In this document: positions 24,352-34,300 of the stretch, in pieces
How the letters are laid out: every line of letters begins with the position of its first letter
Position numbering within the stretch: position 1 is the first letter of the stretch
Assembly (NCBI RefSeq): GCF_900143015.1
Contig: NZ_FSRT01000003.1
Coordinates: 1 to 64,000 of the forward strand
Direction: 5' to 3'
DNA length: 64,000 nucleotides
Source: Fibrobacter sp. UWB11
Lineage (GTDB): Bacteria; Fibrobacterota; Fibrobacteria; Fibrobacterales; Fibrobacteraceae
Program-made: the position numbers and the translations under genes
The notes under the pieces: generated by a model
Told to the model about the DNA's origin: nothing
What the model saw: only the letters and a program-made list of their open reading frames with translations
Databases searched by the model: none

Positions 24352-25355
24352 TTTGGCTTGGAATTGAATCCAGCTGCGACGAAACTGCATGTGCCGTTTT
24401 GCAAGACGACCCGCTTAAAGTTCTTTCGAACCCTCTCTATAGCCAAATTGATGAACACGCGCTTTACGGAGGAGTTGTCCCCGAAATCGCAGCGCGTGCG
24501 CACCTCCAAAAAATCGCCCCCATTGCCGAAGCAGCCGTTAAAGAAGCAGGCATTGAGCTCAAGGATATTGACGCGATCGCCTACACCACGGGTCCAGGCC
24601 TTATGGGTCCACTCCTTGTCGGCGCCAGTTTTGCCAAGGGACTCGCCCGCGACTTGAACATTCCGGCTTACGGCATGAACCATCTCGAAGGGCACCTCGC
24701 CGCAGCATGGCTTTCTAACCCGGACATCGAGCCACCGTTTTTGACGCTCACCGTCTCGGGTGGCCACACGGAACTTGTGATGGAAGAACCGGGTTTCAAG
24801 TACACAAGCATCGGACGTACCCGCGATGACGCCGCCGGCGAAGCATTCGACAAATGCGGAAAGCTCCTCGGACTGAAATACCCGGCAGGTGCCACCATCA
24901 GCCGTTTGGGCAAGGACAAGAACCGCAAATTCGTCGAATTTCCGCGTGCGCTCCACACCCATGACAACTGCGAATTTTCGTTCAGCGGCCTAAAGACCGC
25001 CGTACTCCGTTACACCGAAACGCACGACCCAGAATTTATCCAGCAGAACCTTGGCGATATTTGCGCATCGCTCGAAGATGCCATTGTCGATAGCCTTGTC
25101 ACAAAGACCATCAACGCGCTCAAGAAAACGAAGATGAAAACTCTCGTGATGGGCGGAGGCGTAAGTGCCAACAGTTGGCTCAGAACACGTCTGCAGGATT
25201 ACTGCGACAAGAAAGGAATCCGTTTTTGCGTTCCCGACCGCAGCCTGAGTACGGACAACGGAGCGATGATTGCCGCAGCAGCCATCCGCCGCAAGTCGCA
25301 AGGCAAGCTCGAGTCCATCGATGTCGTGAAGCCGTGGATGCCGCTCGCACTGTAG
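24348..25355 (+). CDS. tsaD: tRNA N6-threonylcarbamoyladenosine transferase TsaD
   Basis: About 335 residues, the family length. It transfers the threonylcarbamoyl group from TC-AMP to A37 of ANN-decoding tRNAs, with TsaB and TsaE. It shows the ASKHA fold signature ESSCDETACAVL, the metal-binding HLEGH (H112, H116), LTVSGGHTELV, RDDAAGEAFDKCGKLLGL, FSFSGLKTAV and VMGGGVSANSWLR. It starts inside the stop of the YbbR gene (ATGA) and is followed by a terminator. Essential in most bacteria. Confidence 0.97.
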   Translation: MIWLGIESSCDETACAVLQDDPLKVLSNPLYSQIDEHALYGGVVPEIAARAHLQKIAPIAEAAVKEAGIELKDIDAIAYTTGPGLMGPLLVGASFAKGLARDLNIPAYGMNHLEGHLAAAWLSNPDIEPPFLTLTVSGGHTELVMEEPGFKYTSIGRTRDDAAGEAFDKCGKLLGLKYPAGATISRLGKDKNRKFVEFPRALHTHDNCEFSFSGLKTAVLRYTETHDPEFIQQNLGDICASLEDAIVDSLVTKTINALKKTKMKTLVMGGGVSANSWLRTRLQDYCDKKGIRFCVPDRSLSTDNGAMIAAAAIRRKSQGKLESIDVVKPWMPLAL

Positions 25356-25399
25356 GCCATAGGCCGTGGGCGGTAATCCCCTATATAATACAGTTTATC

Positions 25400-25428
25400 T
25401 AGTCCGCGCAAGCGGACTTCTTTATTTT
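25400..25428 (+). terminator. Terminator of the YbbR-tsaD operon
   Basis: AGTCCGC-GCAA-GCGGACT hairpin followed by TCTTTATTTT, 45 bases past the tsaD stop. Confidence 0.85.
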
Positions 25429-25508
25429 ACCCCAAACACAACCTTCTTTTCTTGCCATCCCCCTCACTTATGTTTGTTTTTCGCAACATTTCATTTTATA
25501 TTATAGAT

Positions 25509-25961
25509 ATGGTATTCAAAGTAACACAGAAGGTTCGTGCAGCCATCGGTTCCCGAGTGGCATTTTTGATAATTTGTCTCGTTGCGGCTTCGTGGGCACA
25601 AGACTTGAACAAACCTATCAGCGACGCAGATGTTTTCCGCCCCGAAAAGCGCGAAACCAAAGTTCAGATGGTCGATTCAACGAAAACCAACGATGTCAAG
25701 TTGAACGTTGATATTTTTGCTGACGGTTTTATCGGTTCGTATTACATCCTTTGGGACAACATTGACTTGTCCGAAGATATCAAAAAGATGATTCAGAGCC
25801 GAGACTTTGCCCGAGATGAATTCTTTATGCAGAACATCGACCGCGAGCAGTTCGAACAGGAACGTATGTTGCAGTTGTTCGAAGACCGCAAGCAGGAGTT
25901 CTTCAAAATATTCCCCGACGAAGCACTCAAAGAACTTCAAGAAAAACAAGCCGACGAATAG
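25509..25961 (+). CDS. Secreted protein of unknown function
   Basis: About 150 residues. The signal peptide runs to AASWA-QD (about 29). The rest is acidic and charged, with a probable helical end (FARDEFFMQNIDREQFEQER...LFEDRKQEFFKIFPDEAL). No family recognised. The ATG at 25509 is chosen because the signal peptide starts there; a -10-like TATATT ends only 6 bases before it and no ribosome site is present, so the message may be leaderless. It stands alone between tsaD's terminator and a repeat-filled gap before birA. Confidence 0.65.
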   Translation: MVFKVTQKVRAAIGSRVAFLIICLVAASWAQDLNKPISDADVFRPEKRETKVQMVDSTKTNDVKLNVDIFADGFIGSYYILWDNIDLSEDIKKMIQSRDFARDEFFMQNIDREQFEQERMLQLFEDRKQEFFKIFPDEALKELQEKQADE

Positions 25962-26066
25962 AGCGGTATAGCCGCAGTTATGAATGAAGAGTTCAGAATT
26001 AGGACTGCAGCAAAAATCGAGAATCGCCGCCCATGTCATGACCGCCACCAAGCGAGCATCTCTGTA

Positions 26067-26146
26067 TTTGTCATGCCCGACTCCGATCGGGCATCTCCTT
26101 TTACTAGATTTTCTAACGATCAATGACTAATAACTAACGACTAGCA
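26067..26146. repeat. Palindromic element plus heptamer-like repeat before birA
   Basis: GTCATGCCCGA-CTCCGA-TCGGGCATCTCC (26070-26098) is a REP-like palindrome with the GTCAT edge. It is followed at 26121-26146 by AATGACTAATAACTAACGAC, 7-base-period units like those at 41203-41237 and 53895-53985. The rest of the 25962-26147 gap holds nothing else recognised; birA has no visible ribosome site beyond this. Confidence 0.6.
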
Positions 26147-26147
26147 A

Positions 26148-27101
26148 ATGTTTTCGCAAGAACGTGCATTCACAGATTGGCAGCTTACGGGTTTCGGTAG
26201 CGCACCGGCATTTCTTTTCGAGACAATCGAAAGTACGCACAAGCTCATGAAGGCCATGGCAGCCTCCGGCGAAATTGCTCCCGGCACACTCTTTGTTGCT
26301 GATTCGCAAAGCAATGGACATGGACGTCACGAACGAACCTGGGACTCCCCCGCCGGAAAAAACCTTTACTTCAATATTCTAATCCCGCTAGAAGGCATCC
26401 CCGCCAATCGTTTCGCACAAATTACGCAAGTGGCGGCACTCACGTTTGCAGAAACGTTCAATAATATTCATTCCGCAATTCAGGACAGTGCGCAGTTCGC
26501 AAATGTAAATGCGGTCGATAAATGCGCCACCCCCACGAACGCAAACCGCGCAAAACCAGAAATCGTAACCGCCCCGAAAATTACAGTCAAGTGGCCGAAC
26601 GACATTCTCTTTGGCAAAAGCAAGTTCTGCGGAATTTTAGCGGAAATCGTTTATACACGCACACATCAATCGGGGACGACAAGTGAGAATGCGCCGCGCC
26701 CAGCACTCAACATGGGAGTCGGCATCAACGTCAACAGCGATCCCGAAGATTATGCCCACCTGAACCGAGCAGTCACTACGCTCAAAGCCATTTTCGGGCA
26801 CACAATCAATCGAGAAAAACTTTTGCAACAACTCATCGGGAATCTCGAACGCGCCATCGGGCAGTTTAAAGCATTCGGCATTCGCCCCTGGGTCGCTGCA
26901 TGGAAACGCATGGACCAGTTCATCGGCACCCGCGGCACCATTGTCGTAAACAACCGCTGCACCGATCAAAACCGCGAAACAGGCGAAGGCGCTATCAAAA
27001 AATCCGGCACCATCATTGACATGCAAGATGACGGCAGCCTGCTCTTCAAATGCGATGACGGCACAATCGAAACCGTCATTTCTGCAGATTTAGAGATTTA
27101 A
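26148..27101 (+). CDS. birA: Biotin--[acetyl-CoA-carboxylase] ligase
   Basis: About 317 residues. It attaches biotin to the biotin carrier domain of carboxylases through biotinyl-AMP. Motifs: FETIESTHKLMK, ADSQSNGHGRHERTWDSP (the GRGRxxRxW adenylation loop, here GRHERTW), KNLYFNILIP, TVKWPNDILFGKSKFCGILAE and NMGVGINVNSDPED, then the C-terminal SH3-like domain (GTIIDMQDDGSLLFKCDDG). No N-terminal helix-turn-helix, so a class I enzyme without BirA repressor activity. An Asn/Ala/Thr-rich insertion of about 35 residues (about 108-145) precedes KWPND and is unusual for the family. Confidence 0.93.
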   Translation: MFSQERAFTDWQLTGFGSAPAFLFETIESTHKLMKAMAASGEIAPGTLFVADSQSNGHGRHERTWDSPAGKNLYFNILIPLEGIPANRFAQITQVAALTFAETFNNIHSAIQDSAQFANVNAVDKCATPTNANRAKPEIVTAPKITVKWPNDILFGKSKFCGILAEIVYTRTHQSGTTSENAPRPALNMGVGINVNSDPEDYAHLNRAVTTLKAIFGHTINREKLLQQLIGNLERAIGQFKAFGIRPWVAAWKRMDQFIGTRGTIVVNNRCTDQNRETGEGAIKKSGTIIDMQDDGSLLFKCDDGTIETVISADLEI

Positions 27102-27292
27102 ATTTTCCGCGCATTTTTAAACGCATTCTCATACGCAATTTCCACACATTTGTGCACATATTTCACGCGCATTTTGAGCACTTTCCCCACGTTTTTTCAA
27201 ATGTATTTTGTGTACATTCTCAAACGTACAACATTTACAACACTTCTTTTGCACAAAAAATTGTAACCATAGTCTTACAATTAAAATATTTG

Positions 27293-27316
27293 TATATTGC
27301 GCCTAAAATAAGGAGG
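27293..27316 (+). promoter_or_regulatory. -10 element and strong ribosome site of the FISUMP operon
   Basis: TTTG-TATATT (the TATATT at 27293-27298) is followed by a perfect AAGGAGG (27310-27316) 4 bases before the ATG. No clear -35 is present. The second gene's start repeats the same ribosome site. Confidence 0.5.
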
Positions 27317-27320
27317 CTAT

Positions 27321-30300
27321 ATGCACATTTCACAACGTGCATCCAGGAAGGCGCTGTTTTCAGCGTGTTTAATTCTTCCATTTTTCATGTACGCTTGCGG
27401 TGGCGACAGCGGCAGCAGCGCGGCAGAAAACGACAACGACATTGAAGAAGATGACGAAGACAACCTCGGTGGTGAAAATTTCAAAGATACCTCCATTACC
27501 GCCACTACTTACAATTCCAATGTCGGTGTTGTAAGCATCATCAAAGACGAAATTTTAGACGTAAAAAGCGGTAATTCCTACAAAACAATCCAATTCGGCC
27601 CTTACACATGGATGGCCGAAAACGCCAACTACAAAGTTTCCCGCAGCGCCTGCTATGACGAAGATACGGACAACTGCAAAAAACTCGGGCGCCTGTATCA
27701 AAACTCGAACGCCTCCCAAGCATGCCCAAGCGGTTTCAAAATTCCATCAGAAGCCGACTTCAAGTACATCGTCCGTTTCGCAAGCAACATCACCAACCGC
27801 GATTTCGGATTCAATCCGCAAATGTCCGGCTACTGCGAAACCGTAAATGGCGAACTCCAGTGCAGCCGTGGAGGCAAAGAAGCATACTACCAAACCTCCG
27901 ATTTCAATATTTTCAGAGTCAACGGTAATGGCAAATACGATTTCCCTGAAGCCAATTACAGCGCCTATTACGCTCTCCGTTGCGTAAAAGTTTCGCACTT
28001 TGTCGAAACCGAAAAGCAACTCCCCATTTGCGATTCCACCACATACAATAGCCTCAGCAACTTCTACATTGCAAGCAAAGGATACAACTACCGTTGCAAC
28101 AGAAAAAAATGGGTCGAGGCCGACGACAACAATTCCTGCCCTTCCGCGGAACGTGGCGAGAAGCATTACTACAAAGACACCTTATTCGTTTGCCGAGGCA
28201 CATGGCAATACGCAACGATGAACGATGTAGATGCCAGCTGCACCATAAAAAATCAGTGGGAAGTCCGTAAGCTGAACGGACAAAGCTACATCTGCGACGA
28301 TTCCACCTGGCGCAAGCCCTCCACCATCGAAACCGCCATCGGGCTTTGCAATCTCGACAGTTTAAAGAAGACAAAAGCCTACATCGACGATGACGACACC
28401 ACAGGTTACATCTGTGATTCTACAGGTTGGCGCAAGACCGTGCTTATCGACTCCATTGGCACATGTACTGCCAAAAATCAATGGGCACTCAAAATAAACT
28501 ACGGGAAAAAATACATCTGCGATGATTCCACTTGGCGTAAGCCCAGCACCATCGAAGATTCCATCGGGCTTTGCACTCCTGACAGCCTGAAGAAAATGAA
28601 AACCTTGAAAACCAAGTCGGATTCCACGCATTACTTCTGCGACACAACCGGCTGGCGCAAGGCAGTACTCATTGACTCCATCGGCCAGTGCACCAAAGAC
28701 AGGCAATGGGAGCAAAAGAAAAATTACAGCAAGAACTACCTCTGTAGGGATTCCAGCTGGCGTAAAGCAACCGCCCGCGAAGATTCCATCGGATTCTGCA
28801 TTCCGAGCAAAAACGGCAAAATCGATTCACTCAAGAGTTCCAGCAGCTACGAATCTTACTATTGCGATTCCACAAGCTGGCGCAGCACCGTCTTGGCGGA
28901 CTTCCATGGCACCTGCGATTCCACAAAGTTCTACAGCACCGTTGAATACAAAGGAAGCACCTATGCTTGCCGCACCACAAAATCGTGGACAACTTTGAGT
29001 AGCACCGAAAAGAATCTTGGCGTTTGCACCCCAAAGATTTACGGTAAAATCGACTCCTTAAAATCTAGCGGTACAAGCTACATTTGCGATTCCACAGGTT
29101 GGCGCAGCATTGTCTTGGAAGATGTCGCCGGGAAATGCGATTCGACCAAGTTCTATAACACCGTCGAATACAAAGGAAGCTCTTACGCTTGCCGCACCAC
29201 AAACAAATGGACAACCCTAAGCAGCACCGAAAAAAGCATCGGCATTTGCATGCCCAAGATTTACGACAAAATTGACACCATAAAATCAAGTGGAACAAGT
29301 TACATCTGCGATACCACAGGTTGGCGAACAGCGACTGTTTATGACTATTACGGTGCATGCGATTCCACAAAACTCTATACATCAAAGACAGTCAGCGGAA
29401 TTACATACGGCTGCCAAAATGCCAAATCTTGGGAAAAGCTCACGCACCCCACAACGGTATTCGGATTCTGCACGCCCAAACTTAAAGGCACCTTGAAAGC
29501 AGACAGCACAAACAAGATTTACATTTGCGACTCGCTTTGGAGAGTAGCAACAAAAGACGAAGTTCTCGGCGTATGCGAAGAAGACAACGAAGGCCTCGAA
29601 AAAACTTACAGTTCCATCAAGTACGCCTGCATCAACAAGGAATGGCGCACCTACACAAGTCTAGAGAAATCTATAGGCCTGTGCTACAAAGGAACATTGG
29701 GCAAAATAGCATCCGACAATAACGTCACCTACATCTGCAAAGAAGACGGATGGAAAAAATACGCCATCGAAGATGCTTATGGAAAATGCACTAATTCTAT
29801 AAAGGGAAAGATTGTCGAATTCGGAAATGAAACGTACGGCTGTGCGGGCTATTACTGGAGAAAACTGGACTCCCTTGATTTAACCTTCGGCATGTGTCTA
29901 GAAAGAGATGAACACAAAATATACGAATACAATGGAAACCACTATTTTTGCGACGACGATGAATGGGAAATCGCACCTTATTGGAACGTTCTCGAAAAAT
30001 GTACCAAGGCCATAGAAGGGAAAATTGTAAAATACCGCGAAAAACAATACTATTGCTCCCAGCCCGAAGGCTGGCAAGAATACGACACGCTTGATAAAGA
30101 ACTTGGAAAGTGCGATTCCAAAAGTTATGGAATAAGCAAAGTCTATAACGGATATAATTACGGTTGCGTCACTGAAAATGGTAATGACTCAAAACGTCAT
30201 AAATGGCGAAAAGAGAACGATTTGGACAAAGCTTTAGGATTCTGCTACGGGAATACATATGATTGGACGGTTTACGAGGGAAAAGATTACGTATGCAATG

Positions 30301-31301
30301 ATGACGGAGAGTGGTACACAGCCTCATCTCTTTGGGCCATGTATTCTATCTGCGATGACAGATTTCCCGCAAGACTCGGTAAAACAGTAGGCTTTAAAGG
30401 TCAGCACTATTATTGCAATGTCGATATGGAACCATCCAATTCAAAAACTGATGGCTGGTACGCATTACAACCCATCGATAGCATCAAAGGCCCCTGCTAC
30501 TTCAACAAACTTGGCGACACATTGACTTTTGAAGGGAAATATTATTATTGCGGTAAAAACACTTCTAAAGTTTACAGATGGATTCCTGCAACCAAGATGA
30601 CCGAATATTACGGCAAATGCACATCATCCAACGACGGCGTAACCGTTTCATTTGAAGGTAGCCATTACCAATGCAACGATGGTCTATGGCATAGAGATCC
30701 AACCGACTATGTATCCATAACAGACTCCAGAGACGGAAAGCAATACAAGACCATCAAAATTGGTACACAAGAATGGATGGCCGAAAACTTGAAGTACGAA
30801 GTTGAAGGCAGCTGGTGCGGCGGAAACCTCAATGGATGCGTCAAGTATGGCCGCCTATACAGCTGGGACATGACCATGGGTCTTCCAAAAAATTACAACC
30901 CAACTCTAGTAGACATCGAAAATCCTGAAAATCATCAAGGTATTTGCCCTGACGGATGGCGCGTACCCTCAAGTACAGATTGGGCAACACTGTTAAAAGA
31001 ATGCAGCGTAGCCGAACTCAGAACAACTCTTACAGGATACGATTCTGAACATACCGATTTCTGCGGATTCACAGCAATACCGACGGGTTACGAAAACGTT
31101 AAACAAACAAACAATACTAACTACACAGAAGAACTCAGTTCCATCGGTAGCGAAATTGCTTTCTGGAGTTCAGAACAGAACGACAAGGACTTCGCAACAG
31201 CGGCATCACTCTCCGTGAAAACCAATATCACAAACCCGTTATATTCAAGGCTTAAGAGAAACGGCTACTCCATCCGTTGCATAAAATCGGGTTCTAATTA
31301 A
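27321..31301 (+). CDS. FISUMP-domain lipoprotein with about twenty Cys/Trp repeats (copy 1)
   Basis: About 1,326 residues. The lipoprotein signal ends FFMYAC (Cys26), then an acidic Gly/Asp/Glu linker. Two domains of the Fibrobacter succinogenes major paralogous type (FISUMP, TIGR02145/PF09603) stand at the ends: an N-terminal, partly diverged one (about 70-220; YKTIQFGPYTWMAENANYK, ACPSGFKIPSEADF) and a complete C-terminal one (about 1125-1326; YKTIKIGTQEWMAENLKY, GRLYSWDM, ICPDGWRVPSSTDW, RNGYSIRCIKSG). Between them lie roughly twenty tandem units of 36-40 residues of the form G-x-C-x(15-22)-Y-x-C-(D)-x(2-4)-W-R/K. Two Cys per unit suggest disulfide-linked beads. Exported, surface-anchored; ligand unknown. 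The second copy starts 9 bases later. Confidence 0.87.
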   Translation: MHISQRASRKALFSACLILPFFMYACGGDSGSSAAENDNDIEEDDEDNLGGENFKDTSITATTYNSNVGVVSIIKDEILDVKSGNSYKTIQFGPYTWMAENANYKVSRSACYDEDTDNCKKLGRLYQNSNASQACPSGFKIPSEADFKYIVRFASNITNRDFGFNPQMSGYCETVNGELQCSRGGKEAYYQTSDFNIFRVNGNGKYDFPEANYSAYYALRCVKVSHFVETEKQLPICDSTTYNSLSNFYIASKGYNYRCNRKKWVEADDNNSCPSAERGEKHYYKDTLFVCRGTWQYATMNDVDASCTIKNQWEVRKLNGQSYICDDSTWRKPSTIETAIGLCNLDSLKKTKAYIDDDDTTGYICDSTGWRKTVLIDSIGTCTAKNQWALKINYGKKYICDDSTWRKPSTIEDSIGLCTPDSLKKMKTLKTKSDSTHYFCDTTGWRKAVLIDSIGQCTKDRQWEQKKNYSKNYLCRDSSWRKATAREDSIGFCIPSKNGKIDSLKSSSSYESYYCDSTSWRSTVLADFHGTCDSTKFYSTVEYKGSTYACRTTKSWTTLSSTEKNLGVCTPKIYGKIDSLKSSGTSYICDSTGWRSIVLEDVAGKCDSTKFYNTVEYKGSSYACRTTNKWTTLSSTEKSIGICMPKIYDKIDTIKSSGTSYICDTTGWRTATVYDYYGACDSTKLYTSKTVSGITYGCQNAKSWEKLTHPTTVFGFCTPKLKGTLKADSTNKIYICDSLWRVATKDEVLGVCEEDNEGLEKTYSSIKYACINKEWRTYTSLEKSIGLCYKGTLGKIASDNNVTYICKEDGWKKYAIEDAYGKCTNSIKGKIVEFGNETYGCAGYYWRKLDSLDLTFGMCLERDEHKIYEYNGNHYFCDDDEWEIAPYWNVLEKCTKAIEGKIVKYREKQYYCSQPEGWQEYDTLDKELGKCDSKSYGISKVYNGYNYGCVTENGNDSKRHKWRKENDLDKALGFCYGNTYDWTVYEGKDYVCNDDGEWYTASSLWAMYSICDDRFPARLGKTVGFKGQHYYCNVDMEPSNSKTDGWYALQPIDSIKGPCYFNKLGDTLTFEGKYYYCGKNTSKVYRWIPATKMTEYYGKCTSSNDGVTVSFEGSHYQCNDGLWHRDPTDYVSITDSRDGKQYKTIKIGTQEWMAENLKYEVEGSWCGGNLNGCVKYGRLYSWDMTMGLPKNYNPTLVDIENPENHQGICPDGWRVPSSTDWATLLKECSVAELRTTLTGYDSEHTDFCGFTAIPTGYENVKQTNNTNYTEELSSIGSEIAFWSSEQNDKDFATAASLSVKTNITNPLYSRLKRNGYSIRCIKSGSN

Positions 31302-31310
31302 GGAGGCAAT

Positions 31311-34300
31311 ATGCACATTTCGCAACGATCTTTTCAAAAAGCATTCTTTTCTTTATGCCTTATTCTTCCATTTTACATAAGCGCTTGCGGTAGCGATGAT
31401 GGCAGCAACGCGACATCGCCTACAACAAATGAAGATGACGACGACAACCTCGGAGGTGACGCATTCAAGGACACCTCCATTACAGGCACACAATACAATT
31501 CCAACGCCGGCATCGTAAACATCATCAAGAGTGAAATTCTCGACGAAAAAAGCGGAAAGACTTATAAAACAATCCAGTTCGGTCCATACACTTGGATGGC
31601 CGAAAATGCGAACTACAAGATTTTCCGCAGCGCCTGTTACGATGAAGATACTGACAACTGCAAAATTTATGGTCGCCTGTACCAAAGTTCGAGCGCCTCC
31701 CAAGCGTGTCCAAGCGGTTTTAAAGTACCCACGGAAGCCGACTTCAAATATATGGTCAGCTTTACAAACAATATCGCCGACCCTGCTTTCGGATTCGATC
31801 CGCAAATGTCCGGCTTCTGCGAAACGGTAAACGGAGAACTCCAATGCAGTCGCGGTGGCAAAGAAGCCTACTACCAGACCTCCGATTTCAATATTTTCAG
31901 AGCCAACAGCAAAGGCAAATACGATTTTCCCGACGCCAACTACAGCGCCTATTACGCACTCCGCTGCATGAAGGTATCGCACTTCGTCGAAAACGACAAG
32001 CAGCTCCCCATTTGCGATTCCACCACATACAGCAACCTCAGCGAATTCTTCGTTGCAAGCAAGGGCTCCAACTACCGCTGCAACAGAAAGAAATGGGTCG
32101 AAGCTGATGACAATTCCTGCCCATCTTCGGAACGCGGCGAAAAGCACTACTACAAAGACTCATTGTACATTTGCAACTACTCCTGGGAACTTGCAACCAT
32201 GAACGATGTAGACGCAAGTTGCACCAAGAAAAATCAATGGGAAGTGCGGAAACTGAACGGTCAAAGCTATATCTGCGATGAATCCACTTGGCGCAAGCCC
32301 TCCTCCATCGAATCCGCCATCGGGCTCTGCACTCCAGACAGCATAAATAAGATGAAGTCCGAAATAAACAAGGGCGATACCACGGATTACGTCTGCGATT
32401 CTACAGGTTGGCGCAAAGCCGTACTCATAGACTACATTGGTCCATGTGATTCGAGCAAATACTATACCGTTAAAAAACACCAAGACACATCTTACGCTTG
32501 CCGCACTACAAAAACATGGACGACATTGAACAGCACCGAAAAAGAAATCGGTGTCTGCACGCCAAAACAAAAGGGCAAAATCGACTCCATCATGACGAAA
32601 AACGATACAACGCACTATTACTGCGATTCAACCAGTTGGCGCAAAGCTACTTTAGTTGAATTATTCGGCAAATGCGACAGCACCAAATATTTCAGCACCG
32701 TCAAATTCGAAAAAACAACTTACGCCTGCCGCAAGAACAACAACTGGGAAAAAGTGACAAGCGTCGAAGATAGTCTCGGTTTTTGCACTCCGGATAAAAA
32801 AGGAAAACTGGACACGATTGGAACAAGCTCCTATTACTACTGTGACGATTCCGGTTGGCGTAAAGCTGTTGCCGATGATTACCTTGGCGTATGCGATTCC
32901 ACGTTCAAGTACAAAATGAAGTACCTGTGGGGTAACGATTACGGTTGCAAGGACGGCCCCAAATGGGAATACCTCGAATATCCCGAAAGCGACCTCGGCT
33001 ATTGCGTTCCTGAATTCAAAGGATTAGTCAGAATTGACCGATACGCAACAAGCTACATTTGCGATACCAAGTGGCGCACAGCAACAAAGGCTGAAGCTCT
33101 CGGGACATGTTCAGACGAAAACGAAGGTAAAAAAGACGGATTCAAAGAAAACAACAAAACGACTTGGTATGTCTGCGCCTTCGACAGCTGGCGCGAAAAA
33201 ACAACACAAGACGATTCCCTTGGTGTTTGCACAAAGCAAAAGTTGAAGAAAACAGGCAAAGTCGGCTCTACGGAATATATCTGTACAAAAACCGGCTGGG
33301 TCATCCCGACGCTTGTTCTCGTACACGATTCTTGCACTGCAGAACGAGAAAAAGAACTCGTACAGTACCAGAACAAGACCTACGTATGCCGAAGCAAGAG
33401 ATGGACTGAAGTCACCGGTATTGAATCCATAAATGGATTGTGCACCACGGAACGCGAAAACGAGTCTACCACGTACCAAGAAAAGCTCTATGTCTGCCGT
33501 AACGAGAAATGGACACAAGCCACAGACCTCGAAGTAGAAGACGGAATTTGCACCACCAAAAGAGAAGGCAAAATTGTCGTTTACTCATCGACAAACACCA
33601 TATACCAATGCAAGTCTCAAACATGGACATCTATCACAGCAGCAACAGCTCTGGGCAACTGCACCGAAACCAACAAAGGTGAAACCAAGACACTCGACAA
33701 AGTCGATTTCTTCTGCTCTCAAAATAAGACATGGAAAGTTGTCACAGATCTTTATAAGCAATTCGGAGAATGCACCTGCGACACCCGAGGCAAAACCGTT
33801 ACACTCAAAGGCGATAAATATGGGTGTATCGGGACAAGGAATTGCGCAAACCCGACCTGGGTTAAATATACCCCAGTAATTGAAGCTTTAGGGTTATGCG
33901 ACGCTTATGATTCTAAATTGAAATGGGGCGTTTATAACGGAACAGATTACATCTGTAGAACAAATTATTCAGAATGGGAAACAGCCTCAACTGAATGGGG
34001 CAACTATGGTCGTTGCAATGAACTAAATTCATCATTATACGGAACTTTTATCGGAGCCGAAGGGCAACGCGCCTATTGTGATGAAGGACTATTCAGTTCA
34101 TACTTTGATGATGGCTGGTACGTACTCACAGCACTAGACTCGGTCGATGGCGTTTGCACGAAAAAAAGAGTTAATGATACTATATCCTACCAAGGTGTTT
34201 CATACTATTGCAAAACGAAAAAGGCAGAACACTACACAGAAGGCTACGCCTGGATACCAGCACCATCTCCCGATGTTTTCTTTGGTGCATGTAACCTTGC

